64,000 bases of DNA from JACVRW01 sp963771715 (GCA_963771715.1 CAVYUQ010000010.1:248001-312000); one strand, 5' to 3'. Counted from the first letter of the stretch, positions 53,339 to 61,350 are shown. Program-made: numbers and translations. Notes: generated by a model from the sequence alone, not told the origin.

Positions 53339-53914
53339 GCGCCGACCCAGCGAATACGCGCGCCCGCAAGGCTCGGCGTGGAGCGGCGCGGGGCGGGCGC
53401 GGCCGGCTTCGTCCGGAGCAGGCTGCTCGGCGCCCAGCGCCTCGAGCCTCTGCATCACCTCGGCGCGCTGGGCGTCGAGCTGGTCGAGCCGCTCCAGGAG
53501 CCGGTCGCGGATGGCCTCCAGGTCCGCGGTCGACAGGAGCGCGGCGCCCGCGGGCTGAGCGGGCTCGGTCGGCTCCGGGGGCGGGGGAAGCCGCACCAGC
53601 GCCGCCTCGAGCTGCGCGATCTGCCGGCGCAGGTCGCGACGCAGCGCGGCCTCGCCTGCCGGCGCTCGCGTGGCCACGAAGGTTCCCCGGCCATGCTCGC
53701 TGCGCGCGACGCCCTCGGACTCGAGGCGCGAGTAGACAGCACGCGCGGTGTTCACGTTCACGCCCGCCGCCTCGGCAAGCTCGCGGACGCTCGGAAGCCG
53801 GTCGCCCGGACCGAGCCGGCCGCTCTCGACGGCCGCGCGGATACGGCCGGCGAGCTGGGCGCCGAGCGGGATGTCGGCATCCCGGTCAATGCGTAGGTCG
53901 AGTCCGCCACCCAT
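53335..53914 (-). CDS. GntR-family regulator (YtrA-like), frameshifted near the end
   Basis: A regulator of about 193 residues with an N-terminal winged helix: PLGAQLAGRIRAAVESGRLG, then LPSVRELAEAAGVNVNTARA and GRGTFVATRAP. No large effector domain follows, only a helical coiled-coil-like tail (LLERLDQLDAQRAEVMQRLE), as in short YtrA-type proteins. The first frame runs on into the cupin gene's antisense. Switching frame near 53390 gives a natural end (LAGARIRWVGA) at TAG 53335, sharing CTAG with the cupin stop, so an indel is likely. It starts at ATG 53914, beside two operator-like repeats. Confidence 0.8.
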
Positions 53915-53926
53915 CTCGCGTACGGA

Positions 53927-53975
53927 ACTGTACCAGCACAGCCGTGGTAGTGTGTGCGCACTGTGCTGGCACAGT
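53927..53975. promoter_or_regulatory. Two operator-like repeats between GntR and membrane-protein genes
   Basis: Two related 16-base sites: ACTGTACCAGCACAGC at 53927-53942 and ACTGTGCTGGCACAGT at 53960-53975. The second is a perfect inverted repeat with 7-base arms around TG; the first matches it imperfectly. They lie just upstream of the GntR start and over the first codons of the divergent gene if that starts at 53954. They are probably binding sites of the GntR protein, repressing both genes. Confidence 0.6.
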
Positions 53976-54409
53976 CGCATGAGGACCGGACTTCTCTGGA
54001 GGGCGCGGTGACGGCGCTGCTCGGCGTGGCGATCGTCCTGGGAAGCGCCGGACTGTGGATCGGGATCCCGCTCGGCGGCCTGTGGCTGGCGGGCGAGCTG
54101 ACCACCACCGCGCAGGGCTTCCTGTTCGCGACGCTCGGCGGGATCCCGCTGGCCATGACGGCGTTCGCGTGGCTGCTCTACCGCGTGAACGAGCTGTACG
54201 AGCGCAGCCGCGGCGCCGACGCCCCGAGCGGACATCCCCGCTCGGCATGGCTCGTCAGCTCGAGCGACGAGCGCAGCCGCGTTCGCCGGGCGCGCGCGCC
54301 GCGCGCGCTCATCGACGTGGCGATGACCCTCTCGGCGACCGCCGCGCTCGTGCTGATGGCGATCTGGTTCTTCTTCTTCAGCGAGATGTGGCTCGTCAAC
54401 CCGCTGTAA
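53954..54409 (+). CDS. Hypothetical membrane protein divergent from GntR
   Basis: A membrane protein of up to 151 residues with helices ALLGVAIVLGSAGLWIGIPL, GGIPLAMTAFAWLLYRVNEL and MTLSATAALVLMAIWFFFF. GTG 53954 is the longest start, but GTG 54008 follows a GGAGGG ribosome site and would leave both operator repeats in the leader, so it may be the real one. Regulated with the YtrA-type GntR (by layout), it could belong to an envelope or antibiotic stress response. The YrbE gene overlaps its 3' end. Confidence 0.65.
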   Translation: MRTVLAQSHEDRTSLEGAVTALLGVAIVLGSAGLWIGIPLGGLWLAGELTTTAQGFLFATLGGIPLAMTAFAWLLYRVNELYERSRGADAPSGHPRSAWLVSSSDERSRVRRARAPRALIDVAMTLSATAALVLMAIWFFFFSEMWLVNPL

Positions 54410-55203
54410 GGGAGCCGACCGCCGCGCCACGGGAGTGGATCGCGGCGTTCGGCGAGATCGCGAACTTCAGCGGCCGCGTGCTGAGCGGAGTCGTCGGCGG
54501 GCGGGTGCTGCGCTTCTTCGGCGAGACCCTGCGCCAGGCGGGCATCCTGATCCTCGGCTCGGCGCTCGTGATCTGGGGGCTCGCGTTCATCCTCGGGCTG
54601 CAATGCGGGATCGAGGGCGCCTACTTCAGCCGCTCCACCGGGGCGCCGGCGTACGCCGGGGTGTTCAGCGCCTGGTGCGACCTGCGCGAGATCATGCCCT
54701 ACGCGTTCGGCTACATGATGTCGGCGAAGGTCGGCACGGGGCTCGTCGCGGAGATCGGCGCGATGCGGATCTCGGACGAGATCGACGCCCTCGAGGTGAT
54801 GGGGATCGACTCGCTGCTGTTCCTGTGCGCCACGCGCCTGCTGGCCGCGTGGATGGTGCTGCCCTTCATCTACATCGTCGCGGTGGGGGCCGGCTACCTC
54901 GCCTCGTACGTGGCCGTCGTGCAGCAGGTGGGCGAGACATCGTCGGGCGGCTTCTTCCTGATCTTCTGGATGTTCCAGAACCCGCCCGACCTGTTCTACA
55001 GCCTGATCAAGGGCATGGCGATGGCGACCGTGATCGTGCTGGTGGGCTGCTACTACGGCTACACCGCGAGCGGCGGGCCGGTCGGCGTGGGCACCGCCAC
55101 GGCGAAGTCCATGGTCCTCAACACCGTGATGGTCCATCTTGTCGGGATGGTCGGAACGCAGATCTTCTGGGGCTCGAACCCACGAGCTCCGATAGGCGGC
55201 TAG
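54388..55203 (+). CDS. YrbE/MlaE-family ABC permease (MCE-type lipid transport)
   Basis: A permease of about 271 residues with five to six membrane helices. The family core is clear: LRQAGILILGSALVIWGLAF, LQCGIEGAYFSRSTGAPAYA, SAKVGTGLVAEIGAMRISDE (conserved Glu-rich coupling loop), IDALEVMGIDSLLFL and GCYYGYTASGGPVGVGTATA. It would move phospholipids or sterols with an MCE protein and an MlaF ATPase. Neither is adjacent; the gene next to it is cofE on the other strand. The start is uncertain: GTG 54388 is the first usable codon and overlaps the upstream gene by 22 bases. Confidence 0.88.
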   Translation: MARQPAVREPTAAPREWIAAFGEIANFSGRVLSGVVGGRVLRFFGETLRQAGILILGSALVIWGLAFILGLQCGIEGAYFSRSTGAPAYAGVFSAWCDLREIMPYAFGYMMSAKVGTGLVAEIGAMRISDEIDALEVMGIDSLLFLCATRLLAAWMVLPFIYIVAVGAGYLASYVAVVQQVGETSSGGFFLIFWMFQNPPDLFYSLIKGMAMATVIVLVGCYYGYTASGGPVGVGTATAKSMVLNTVMVHLVGMVGTQIFWGSNPRAPIGG

Positions 55204-55982
55204 CGGAACAGATCCTGCTCGGGCCGCCGCCTCAGCGCGGCGGCGCCGGGTCCGTCCTCGCGCGTGACGAAGCGCTCGAGGCCCCGGACCAGCACCACGG
55301 GCTCAAGTGAGTCCTTCGCGCGCGCCAGGTCCGCGGCCGCGGCCACGCAGTCGGCCACGGCGATCGAGGTCACTCGCAGCTCGCGCCCGAACGCGTCCGG
55401 CCGGCCGATCCACTGGTCCAGCGGCACGAGCCCGGCCACGCCGATCGCCACGTCCGTCTGACCGAGCCGCCAGGCGCGCCCGAAGGAGTCCGCGATCACC
55501 ACCGCCGGCCGCACGCCGAGCGCCTCGGCGATGCCGGCGCGCAGGCGCGCCGCCGAGCCGTCCGGGTCCTTCGGCAGCAGCACGAGCTCGCCGCCCTCCG
55601 CCGACGCGTTCGACTGGTCCACCCCGGCGTTCGCGCAGACGAAGCCGTGGTGGGTCACGCAGATGAGCGTGCCGTCGACCGCTCTCAGCAGCTCGGCCGA
55701 CTCGTCCAGCACCGCTTGGACGAGCCGTGGGTCCTTGTCGTGCGCGCGCGCGAGCTCGCGAGCCCGCTCGCCCGGGTCGATCTCATCCAGGCGGCGGACG
55801 CGGCCCTCCGCCTTCGAGACCACCTTGTGCGCCAGCACCAGCACGTCGTTGTCGCGGAGCTCGCCGGGGGCGGCCGCCGCCACCAGGCCCGCGAGATCGT
55901 CGCCGGGCCGGACGGGCGGCAGCGCGGCGAGCGGCGTGACGCTGAGCGCGGTCAGGCCGAGGCCCGCACGCCGGCTGTCCAC
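55200..55982 (-). CDS. cofE: Coenzyme F420-0:L-glutamate ligase
   Basis: A 260-residue GTP-dependent ligase that adds the first glutamates to F420-0. It has the CofE/FbiB marks NDVLVLAHKVVSKAEGR, LICVTHHGFVCANAGVDQSN and VIADSFGRAWRLGQTDVAIG. It lacks the C-terminal FMN-reductase domain of mycobacterial FbiB, so reduction of dehydro-F420 must be done by another enzyme. It starts at GTG 55982, overlapping cofC by 31 bases. The stop shares CTAG with the YrbE gene. Confidence 0.93.
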   Translation of the reverse strand: MDSRRAGLGLTALSVTPLAALPPVRPGDDLAGLVAAAAPGELRDNDVLVLAHKVVSKAEGRVRRLDEIDPGERARELARAHDKDPRLVQAVLDESAELLRAVDGTLICVTHHGFVCANAGVDQSNASAEGGELVLLPKDPDGSAARLRAGIAEALGVRPAVVIADSFGRAWRLGQTDVAIGVAGLVPLDQWIGRPDAFGRELRVTSIAVADCVAAAADLARAKDSLEPVVLVRGLERFVTREDGPGAAALRRRPEQDLFR

Positions 55983-56656
55983 GCCCCGGCACGCTCGAGC
56001 TGGTTCAGCGCCCCGCGCGTGGAGGGCGCCTGCCCGCGCCGCGCCTCGAGCGCCGCGGCCAGCTCGGCAAGGTCGTCGGGGGTGTCCACGTCGAGCGCCA
56101 GGCCGGGCACCTCCTTCACCCGGTGAGGCACGCCCGCGGCCTCCGCCGCCGCCAGATGGCGCGCGAAGCTGTCCGGCCCGAAGCTCGGCTCGATCGCGTC
56201 CGGCGGCCAGAGCACGAGCGCGTTCGTGCCTGTCCCGTGACGGTCGGGGACGATCACCACGCCACGCGCGCCGCCGATCAGCGCCGCCACCTCACCCGGG
56301 TCGAGCAGCGGCGTGTCGCCCGGCACGAGCACGGCTCGGTCGCCCCCGGCCTCGAGCGCGTAGCGGATCCCGATCAGGGCGGCATCCGACTGGCCGGACT
56401 GCGCGCTGTCGTGCAGCACGGTCACGCGCTCGCCGGAGGCGGCCGACTCCGCGGCCCTGTCACCCGTGACCACCGCGATCTCGTCGAGGCCGGGCACGCG
56501 GCGCAGCGTGCTGAGCACGTCGCTGAACATCGCCTGGGCGAGCGCCTGGCGCGAGCCCCCTCCGAGCATGTCGGCCAGGCGCTGCTTCGCAGCGCCGAAG
56601 CTCTTGACCGGCAGGATGGCGATCGTGCGTGCCGTGCCGCGCAGCGTACCGCTCAG
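55952..56656 (-). CDS. cofC: 2-phospho-L-lactate/PEP guanylyltransferase
   Basis: A guanylyltransferase of about 234 residues that activates phospholactate or phosphoenolpyruvate for F420 synthesis. The N-terminal motif TIAILPVKSFGAAKQRLADM is the CofC signature. EIAVVTGDRAAE and VLVPGDTPLLDPGEV (nucleotide and metal site) follow, and ALDVDTPDDLAEL lies at the end. No ATG, GTG or TTG is available before TIAILPV; CTG 56656, overlapping the cofD stop as CTGA, is the best start. It is flanked by cofD and cofE in one operon. Confidence 0.9.
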   Translation of the reverse strand: MSGTLRGTARTIAILPVKSFGAAKQRLADMLGGGSRQALAQAMFSDVLSTLRRVPGLDEIAVVTGDRAAESAASGERVTVLHDSAQSGQSDAALIGIRYALEAGGDRAVLVPGDTPLLDPGEVAALIGGARGVVIVPDRHGTGTNALVLWPPDAIEPSFGPDSFARHLAAAEAAGVPHRVKEVPGLALDVDTPDDLAELAAALEARRGQAPSTRGALNQLERAGAWTAGVRASA

Positions 56657-57558
56657 CCGTTGAGCGATGCCGCGAAGTCCACGACCTCGCGGGCGAGCCG
56701 GGCCCGGTCCTCGGCGGTCTCCATCAACGTGTCCGTGACCACCGCTGCGACGCCCTCCACCGCCTCGTCCGCCACGATGCCGTCGATCACCTCGGCGTAC
56801 GCGCGGGCGACCCCGGCGGCGCTCGGCTCGATGCCCGCGTGCTCGCAGAACGCCACGGTCGGCCCCTTCAGCGAGTGGCCGCCGACGAACGGGCTCACGG
56901 CCACGACCGGCGCGGGGGCGGCCCGCAGCGCCTCGCGCATCCCCGGCAGCGCGAGGATCGGCCCGATCGAGATGACCGGATTCGACGGGCCGATCACGAT
57001 CGCGTCAGCTTCTGCGATCGCCTGCAGCACGGCATCGGACGGGTGCGCGCGCTCCAGGCCGCGCAGCTCGACCGCCTCGACCGGCCCCTCGGCGCGCTCG
57101 ACGATCATGAACTCCTGGAAGGGCAGCCGGCGCCCTCGCGCACCGACCCAGGTCGACACGGGCTGGTCGCTCATCGGCAGCACGCGCGTGCTCACGCCCA
57201 TCGCGTCGACGACGCTCTGGTGCGCCTCGGTGAGCGTCCGCCCGGCGCGCAGGCGCTCGGTCCGCAGCATGCACATCGCGAGGTCGCGGTCGCCGAGGCG
57301 GAACCAGGGCTCGCGCCCGGCGCGCTCGAGCGCGTCCATCACCTGCCAGGTGTCGTCCCTCAGCCCCCAGCCGCGCTCGTCGATCTCGTCCGCCAGCCAG
57401 TAGGTCACGAGGTCCGGGTCCGGGGACACGTGCACGCCGTACATCTCCACGTCGTCGCCGGTGTTCGCCACGACGGTGAGCTGGTCGCATGCGTCGGCGA
57501 GCCCTCGCGCGAGCTTCGCCCCGCCGCTCCCGCCGGACAGCACCACCACCGACTCCAT
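56653..57558 (-). CDS. cofD: 2-phospho-L-lactate transferase
   Basis: A 301-residue transferase that joins the phospholactate/PEP moiety to the deazaflavin FO. The N-terminus VVVLSGGSGGAKLARGLA is the CofD signature, followed by TVVANTGDDVEMYGVHVSPD and TYWLADEIDERGWGL. IVIGPSNPVISIGPIL and VSPFVGGHSLKGPTV are the substrate loops. It starts at ATG 57558, divergent from an SDR gene 25 bases away. With cofC and cofE it forms a compact F420 operon; the FO synthase is not in this window. Confidence 0.95.
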   Translation of the reverse strand: MESVVVLSGGSGGAKLARGLADACDQLTVVANTGDDVEMYGVHVSPDPDLVTYWLADEIDERGWGLRDDTWQVMDALERAGREPWFRLGDRDLAMCMLRTERLRAGRTLTEAHQSVVDAMGVSTRVLPMSDQPVSTWVGARGRRLPFQEFMIVERAEGPVEAVELRGLERAHPSDAVLQAIAEADAIVIGPSNPVISIGPILALPGMREALRAAPAPVVAVSPFVGGHSLKGPTVAFCEHAGIEPSAAGVARAYAEVIDGIVADEAVEGVAAVVTDTLMETAEDRARLAREVVDFAASLNG

Positions 57559-57583
57559 TGCGAGTAGTCTGCCGAGCCCGCCG

Positions 57584-58333
57584 ATGCGACTCGCTGACCG
57601 AACAGCACTCGTGACCGGAGGCGCGTCCGGCATCGGCGCCGCCACCTGCCGCCGGCTGGCTGCCGAGGGCGCCCGCGTGGCCGTGACGGACGTGAACCTC
57701 GAGGGCGCGCGCGGAGTGGCCGACGAGGTGGACGGCGCGGCCTTCGAGCTCGACGTGCGTTCGACCGACTCGGTGCGCGCGGCGGTCGAGGGCGCCGAGC
57801 GCGAGCTCGGGCCGCTGGACGTGCTCGTGAACAACGCCGGCTACGACGAGTGGGGCTGGTTCACGGACACCGACGAGGCGCTCTGGCAGCGCGTGCTCGC
57901 GGTGAACCTCGTGGGCGTGATCGCCTGCACCCACGCCGTGCTGCCCGGCATGCAGGAGCGCCGGCGCGGGCGCATCGTGAACGTGTCCTCCGAGGCCGGC
58001 CGCGTGGGGTCGAGCGGCTCGGCCGTGTACTCCGCGGCCAAGGGCGGCGTGCTCGCCTTCACGAAGGCGATCGCGATCGAGAACGGGCGCTACGGGATCA
58101 CCTCGAACGCCGTGGCTCCGGGCCCGATCGAGACTCCGCTGCTGATGGCGGCGCCCGAGGCGCTCGGCGACGTCGGCCGGCGCATCGTCGACACGATGAT
58201 CGGCTCGACGAACCTGCGCCGGCTCGGCCATCCGGACGAGGTGGCCGCCGCGATCGCCTTCCTCGCCTCGGACGACGCGTCGTACGTGACGGGCCAGTCG
58301 CTCGGGGTGAGCGGCGGGCTTGCCAGAATCTGA
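57584..58333 (+). CDS. Short-chain dehydrogenase/reductase (SDR)
   Basis: A 249-residue classical SDR. The cofactor motif is TALVTGGASGIGAATCRRL, with Asp in VAVTDVNLEGA pointing to NAD(H). VLVNNAGYDEWGWF and the catalytic Ser and YxxxK in GRIVNVSSEAGRV and SAVYSAAKGGVLAFTKA are complete. SNAVAPGPIETPLL is the usual PG motif. Substrate is likely a 2- or 3-hydroxyacyl compound, given the HMG-CoA lyase gene three bases after its stop. Both are probably one operon. Confidence 0.93.
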   Translation: MRLADRTALVTGGASGIGAATCRRLAAEGARVAVTDVNLEGARGVADEVDGAAFELDVRSTDSVRAAVEGAERELGPLDVLVNNAGYDEWGWFTDTDEALWQRVLAVNLVGVIACTHAVLPGMQERRRGRIVNVSSEAGRVGSSGSAVYSAAKGGVLAFTKAIAIENGRYGITSNAVAPGPIETPLLMAAPEALGDVGRRIVDTMIGSTNLRRLGHPDEVAAAIAFLASDDASYVTGQSLGVSGGLARI

Positions 58334-58335
58334 GC

Positions 58336-59238
58336 GTGGCCGAACAGGTGCGGATTCGCGAGGTCGGCCCGCGGGACGGCTTCCAGAACGAGCCCGAGAT
58401 CATCTCGACGGACGACAAGGTCCGGCTCGTGGAGATGCTCGCCCGCACGGGCGTTCCGCGGCTGGAGGTCACGAGCTTCGTGCGCGCCGACGTGATCCCG
58501 CAGCTGGCCGACGGCGCCGAGGTGCTGCGCCGGGCCGAGATCCCGGACGACGTGGCGGTCACGGTGCTGATCCCGAACGAGCGCGGGCTCGACAACGCGC
58601 TGGCGCTGCGCGACCGCTTCGACGAGGTGAACCTGTTCCTCTCCGCCTCGGAGACGCACAACCGCAAGAACGTGAACCGCTCGATCGAGGAGTCGCTCTC
58701 GGGCCTGGAGAGAGTGGTCGCGCGCGCCCGCGAGGAGGGTCTGCGCTGCGAGGGCGTGATCTCGGTCGCGTTCGGCTGCCCCTACGAGGGCGAGGTGCCG
58801 CGCGAGCGGGTGCTGGGAATTGCGCGGCGGCTGGTGGCGGCCGGGTGTGAGGAGATCGCCTTTGGCGATACGACAGGGATGGCGAATCCGGTGCAGGTGG
58901 AGCGATTTTTCGATGGTTTGGATCTCGGAGTTGAGTTGACCGGGCATTTCCACAACACGCGCGGGCAGGGGCTGGCGAATGTCGTGGGGGCGTTGAGGAG
59001 TGGCGTGCGGTCGTTCGAGTCCTCGTTCGGGGAGCTCGGGGGTTGTCCCGTGCCACCGGGGGCGACCGGGAATATCGCCACCGAGGACCTGGTGTCGATG
59101 CTGAACGAGATGGGTTACGTGACCGGGGTTGACGTGGTGCGGGTGATAGCTGCGGCGCGCGAGGTCGAACGCATCTTGGGACGCCCGCTCGGCAGCCACG
59201 TGCTCACGGCCGGCCCGGTCGAGTGGCAGCGCGGCTAG
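58336..59238 (+). CDS. Hydroxymethylglutaryl-CoA lyase
   Basis: A 300-residue TIM-barrel lyase that splits HMG-CoA into acetyl-CoA and acetoacetate. The start VRIREVGPRDGFQNEPEII holds the Arg-Asp pair of the metal site, CEGVISVAFGCPYEGEVP follows, and AFGDTTGMANPVQV, TGHFHNTRGQG (His-x-His) and FGELGGCPVPPGATGN (Cys loop) complete it. It is used in leucine or ketone-body breakdown. It starts at GTG 58336, three bases after the SDR. From about 58815 to 59160 the codons loosen (AAT, TTT, GAT, TTG, GTT), unlike the 5' half. Confidence 0.94.
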   Translation: MAEQVRIREVGPRDGFQNEPEIISTDDKVRLVEMLARTGVPRLEVTSFVRADVIPQLADGAEVLRRAEIPDDVAVTVLIPNERGLDNALALRDRFDEVNLFLSASETHNRKNVNRSIEESLSGLERVVARAREEGLRCEGVISVAFGCPYEGEVPRERVLGIARRLVAAGCEEIAFGDTTGMANPVQVERFFDGLDLGVELTGHFHNTRGQGLANVVGALRSGVRSFESSFGELGGCPVPPGATGNIATEDLVSMLNEMGYVTGVDVVRVIAAAREVERILGRPLGSHVLTAGPVEWQRG

Positions 59239-60368
59239 GCCTCGCGGTCGCCACAGGCGCGGCGAGCGTGCTGCCGGGATTCCTGGTGGGCGCGCTCTCG
59301 CTCCAGATCCGCTCCGACCTGGACGTGCGCGTGGAGGCCGTGGCGGCCGGGGTGTCGGTGTTCTTCCTCGCCGGGGCGCTCACGGCGGGTTGGGGTGGCC
59401 GGCTCGCGGACCACGTCGGCGCCGTCCGGGCCATGCGCTGGTGCGTGCTCATCACCGCGGCGTGCCTGCTCGCCGCCGCCCTGCTGGCCGAATCGTTGGT
59501 GGTGCTGCTGCTCCTGCTCGCGGTGGCCGGCGTGTCGAACGCCGTCTGCCAGCCGGCGATCAACCTGTTCGTCTCGGAGGAGGTCCCGGCGGACCGTCAG
59601 GGACTCGGCTTCGGCATCAAGCAGTCGGGCATCCCGGCCGCGATCCTCGTGAGCGGCCTCGCGCTTCCCGTGCTGGCGATCCCGCTTGGCTGGCGGGCCA
59701 CCTTCGCGCTCTGCGCGCTCGGGCCGCTGGCGATCGGGGTGGCGCTGCGCCGCAAGGACTCCGTGCACGTGTCGCGGCGCCCAGCGTCGCGGCGACCGTC
59801 CCGCGCGCTGGTGCTCACCGCCATCGGCGCGGCGCTCGCCACCGCGGGCCCCAGCGCGCTCGGTGCGTATCTCGTGGCGTCGGCGGTCGACGTGGGGATC
59901 GCGGAGGGCACCGCGGGCCTGCTCGCCGCGATCAGCAGCGGGCTGAGCCTCGCGGTGCGCGTGATGCTCGGCGCGCGGGCCGACCGCCGGCGCGACTACG
60001 GGCTCGGCACCGTCGTCGTGTTGCTGGCGGTGGGCTCGGTCGGCTTTGCGCTGATGGCCACCGACGTGGTGCCCAGCTTCGTGGCGGGCACGCTGCTCGC
60101 GTTCACGCTCGGGTGGGGATGGCCGGGGCTCTTCAACCTGGCCGTCGTGGACAGCAACCGCGAGACGCCGGGGAGCGCCAGCGGCATCAGCCAGACCGGC
60201 ATCTACGTCGGTGCGGGCGCCGGGCCGGCGGCGTTCGGTGCCCTCTACGCGAGCGCAGGGCACAGCGCCGCGTGGCTCGTCGTCGCGGGCTCGACGCTGC
60301 TCGCGGCGGTCGTCATCTGGCTCGCCGCACGAGCCGATGCCAAAGATCGAACGATTCTCGGGGTTTGA
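59223..60368 (+). CDS. Major facilitator superfamily transporter
   Basis: A 381-residue MFS protein with about twelve membrane helices. The loop 2-3 signature is GWGGRLADHVGAVRAMRW, and the equivalent in the second half is VMLGARADRRRDYGLG. LGFGIKQSGIPAAILVSG and SGISQTGIYVGAGAGPAAFG are repeated helix-packing motifs. Substrate unknown. It starts at GTG 59223, overlapping HMG-CoA lyase by 16 bases, so the SDR, lyase and transporter may form one transcript that ends at the hairpin at 60460. Confidence 0.88.
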   Translation: MAARLGLAVATGAASVLPGFLVGALSLQIRSDLDVRVEAVAAGVSVFFLAGALTAGWGGRLADHVGAVRAMRWCVLITAACLLAAALLAESLVVLLLLLAVAGVSNAVCQPAINLFVSEEVPADRQGLGFGIKQSGIPAAILVSGLALPVLAIPLGWRATFALCALGPLAIGVALRRKDSVHVSRRPASRRPSRALVLTAIGAALATAGPSALGAYLVASAVDVGIAEGTAGLLAAISSGLSLAVRVMLGARADRRRDYGLGTVVVLLAVGSVGFALMATDVVPSFVAGTLLAFTLGWGWPGLFNLAVVDSNRETPGSASGISQTGIYVGAGAGPAAFGALYASAGHSAAWLVVAGSTLLAAVVIWLAARADAKDRTILGV

Positions 60369-60459
60369 CCTTTCAGGACCGGGTATAACCCAAACTCAGC
60401 CGCCGGGGCCGGTTTTCGGCACAGATGGGTTCCCCCGACCCTGCCCCGGCATTTGCGAA

Positions 60460-60489
60460 ACGGGCCCGGACCACGGCATCCGGGCCCGT
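60460..60489. terminator. Stem-loop between convergent genes
   Basis: ACGGGCCCGGA and TCCGGGCCCGT form an 11-base perfect stem with an 8-base loop. It lies between the stop of the MFS gene (60368) and the stop of the enoyl-CoA hydratase gene (60532) on the other strand. It is flanked by short AT-richer stretches (ATTTGCGAAA, GCATTTCT), so it could end both transcripts. This is the clearest terminator-like hairpin in the window. Confidence 0.65.
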
Positions 60490-60531
60490 CGCATTTCTGG
60501 GGCCGTTTGGCGCGCCCGCTCGCCGCGCGTC

Positions 60532-61311
60532 TCAGCGCCCGGCGAAGTCCGGGTCGCGCTTCTCGAAGAAGGCGCGGGCGCCCTCCGCGAAGTCCTCGGA
60601 CGACGCGAGCGTCTCCTGCGCCGCGACCTCCTGCTCGAGGGTGAGCGCGAGCGCCGGCTTGGCGGCCGCGTCCATCACGCGCTTCGCGAGCCCGACAGCG
60701 CGCGGCGCACACGCGAGCAGCTCGTTCGCAAGCGCGTCGGTCGCGGCCGAGAGCTCGGCCGCCGGGGCGATGCGGTTCGCGAACCCGATCCGGTGCGCCT
60801 CGCGGCCGTCGATGACCTTGCCGGTCATGATCAGCTCCTTGGCGTTGCCGAGCCCCACGACCGCCGGCAGCCGCGAGCAGCCGCCCACGTCCGGAATCAG
60901 TCCCACCCGCACCTCCATGATCCCGGCCACGGCGTCCTCCGCCATGGTGCGGAAGTCGCACGCGAGCGCCAGCTCGAACGCCCCGCCCAGCGCCGCGCCG
61001 TGGATCTGGCAGATCGTCGGCTTCGGCATCTCCTCGAGCAGGTTCCACCAGTTCAGGATCGGTCGCCGGTAGGCGCGCAGGTTCTCCGGGCTCTCCGAGA
61101 GCTCGCGCAGGTCGTTCAGGTCCATGCCGGACGAGAAGATCGCGCCCTCGCCGCGCACGACCACCACCCGAACGGAGTCGTCAGCCGCGGCGGCCTCGAT
61201 GGCAGCGCCGAGCTCGCGGATCGCCTCCCCGTTCAGTGCATTGCGTTTCTCGGGACGGTTGAGCACCAGGTGCCTCACCGAGCCGCGGTCTTCAACGAGT
61301 ACGAGCGCCAT
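60532..61311 (-). CDS. Enoyl-CoA hydratase/isomerase family protein
   Basis: A 259-residue crotonase-fold enzyme. The first oxyanion loop is FSSGMDLNDLREL. The second is ICQIHGAALGGAFELALACD, and VRVGLIPDVGGCSRLPAVVG is the substrate/catalytic helix, with Asp in PDVGG as in isomerase-type members; the hydratase Glu pair is not obvious. It would act on an acyl-CoA during beta-oxidation or branched-chain breakdown. It starts at ATG 61311, 40 bases from a divergent small gene. Confidence 0.92.
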   Translation of the reverse strand: MALVLVEDRGSVRHLVLNRPEKRNALNGEAIRELGAAIEAAAADDSVRVVVVRGEGAIFSSGMDLNDLRELSESPENLRAYRRPILNWWNLLEEMPKPTICQIHGAALGGAFELALACDFRTMAEDAVAGIMEVRVGLIPDVGGCSRLPAVVGLGNAKELIMTGKVIDGREAHRIGFANRIAPAAELSAATDALANELLACAPRAVGLAKRVMDAAAKPALALTLEQEVAAQETLASSEDFAEGARAFFEKRDPDFAGR

Positions 61312-61350
61312 GGTTTGAGGAGCGTATTGCAGCGGGAAGGAGGGCTACCC

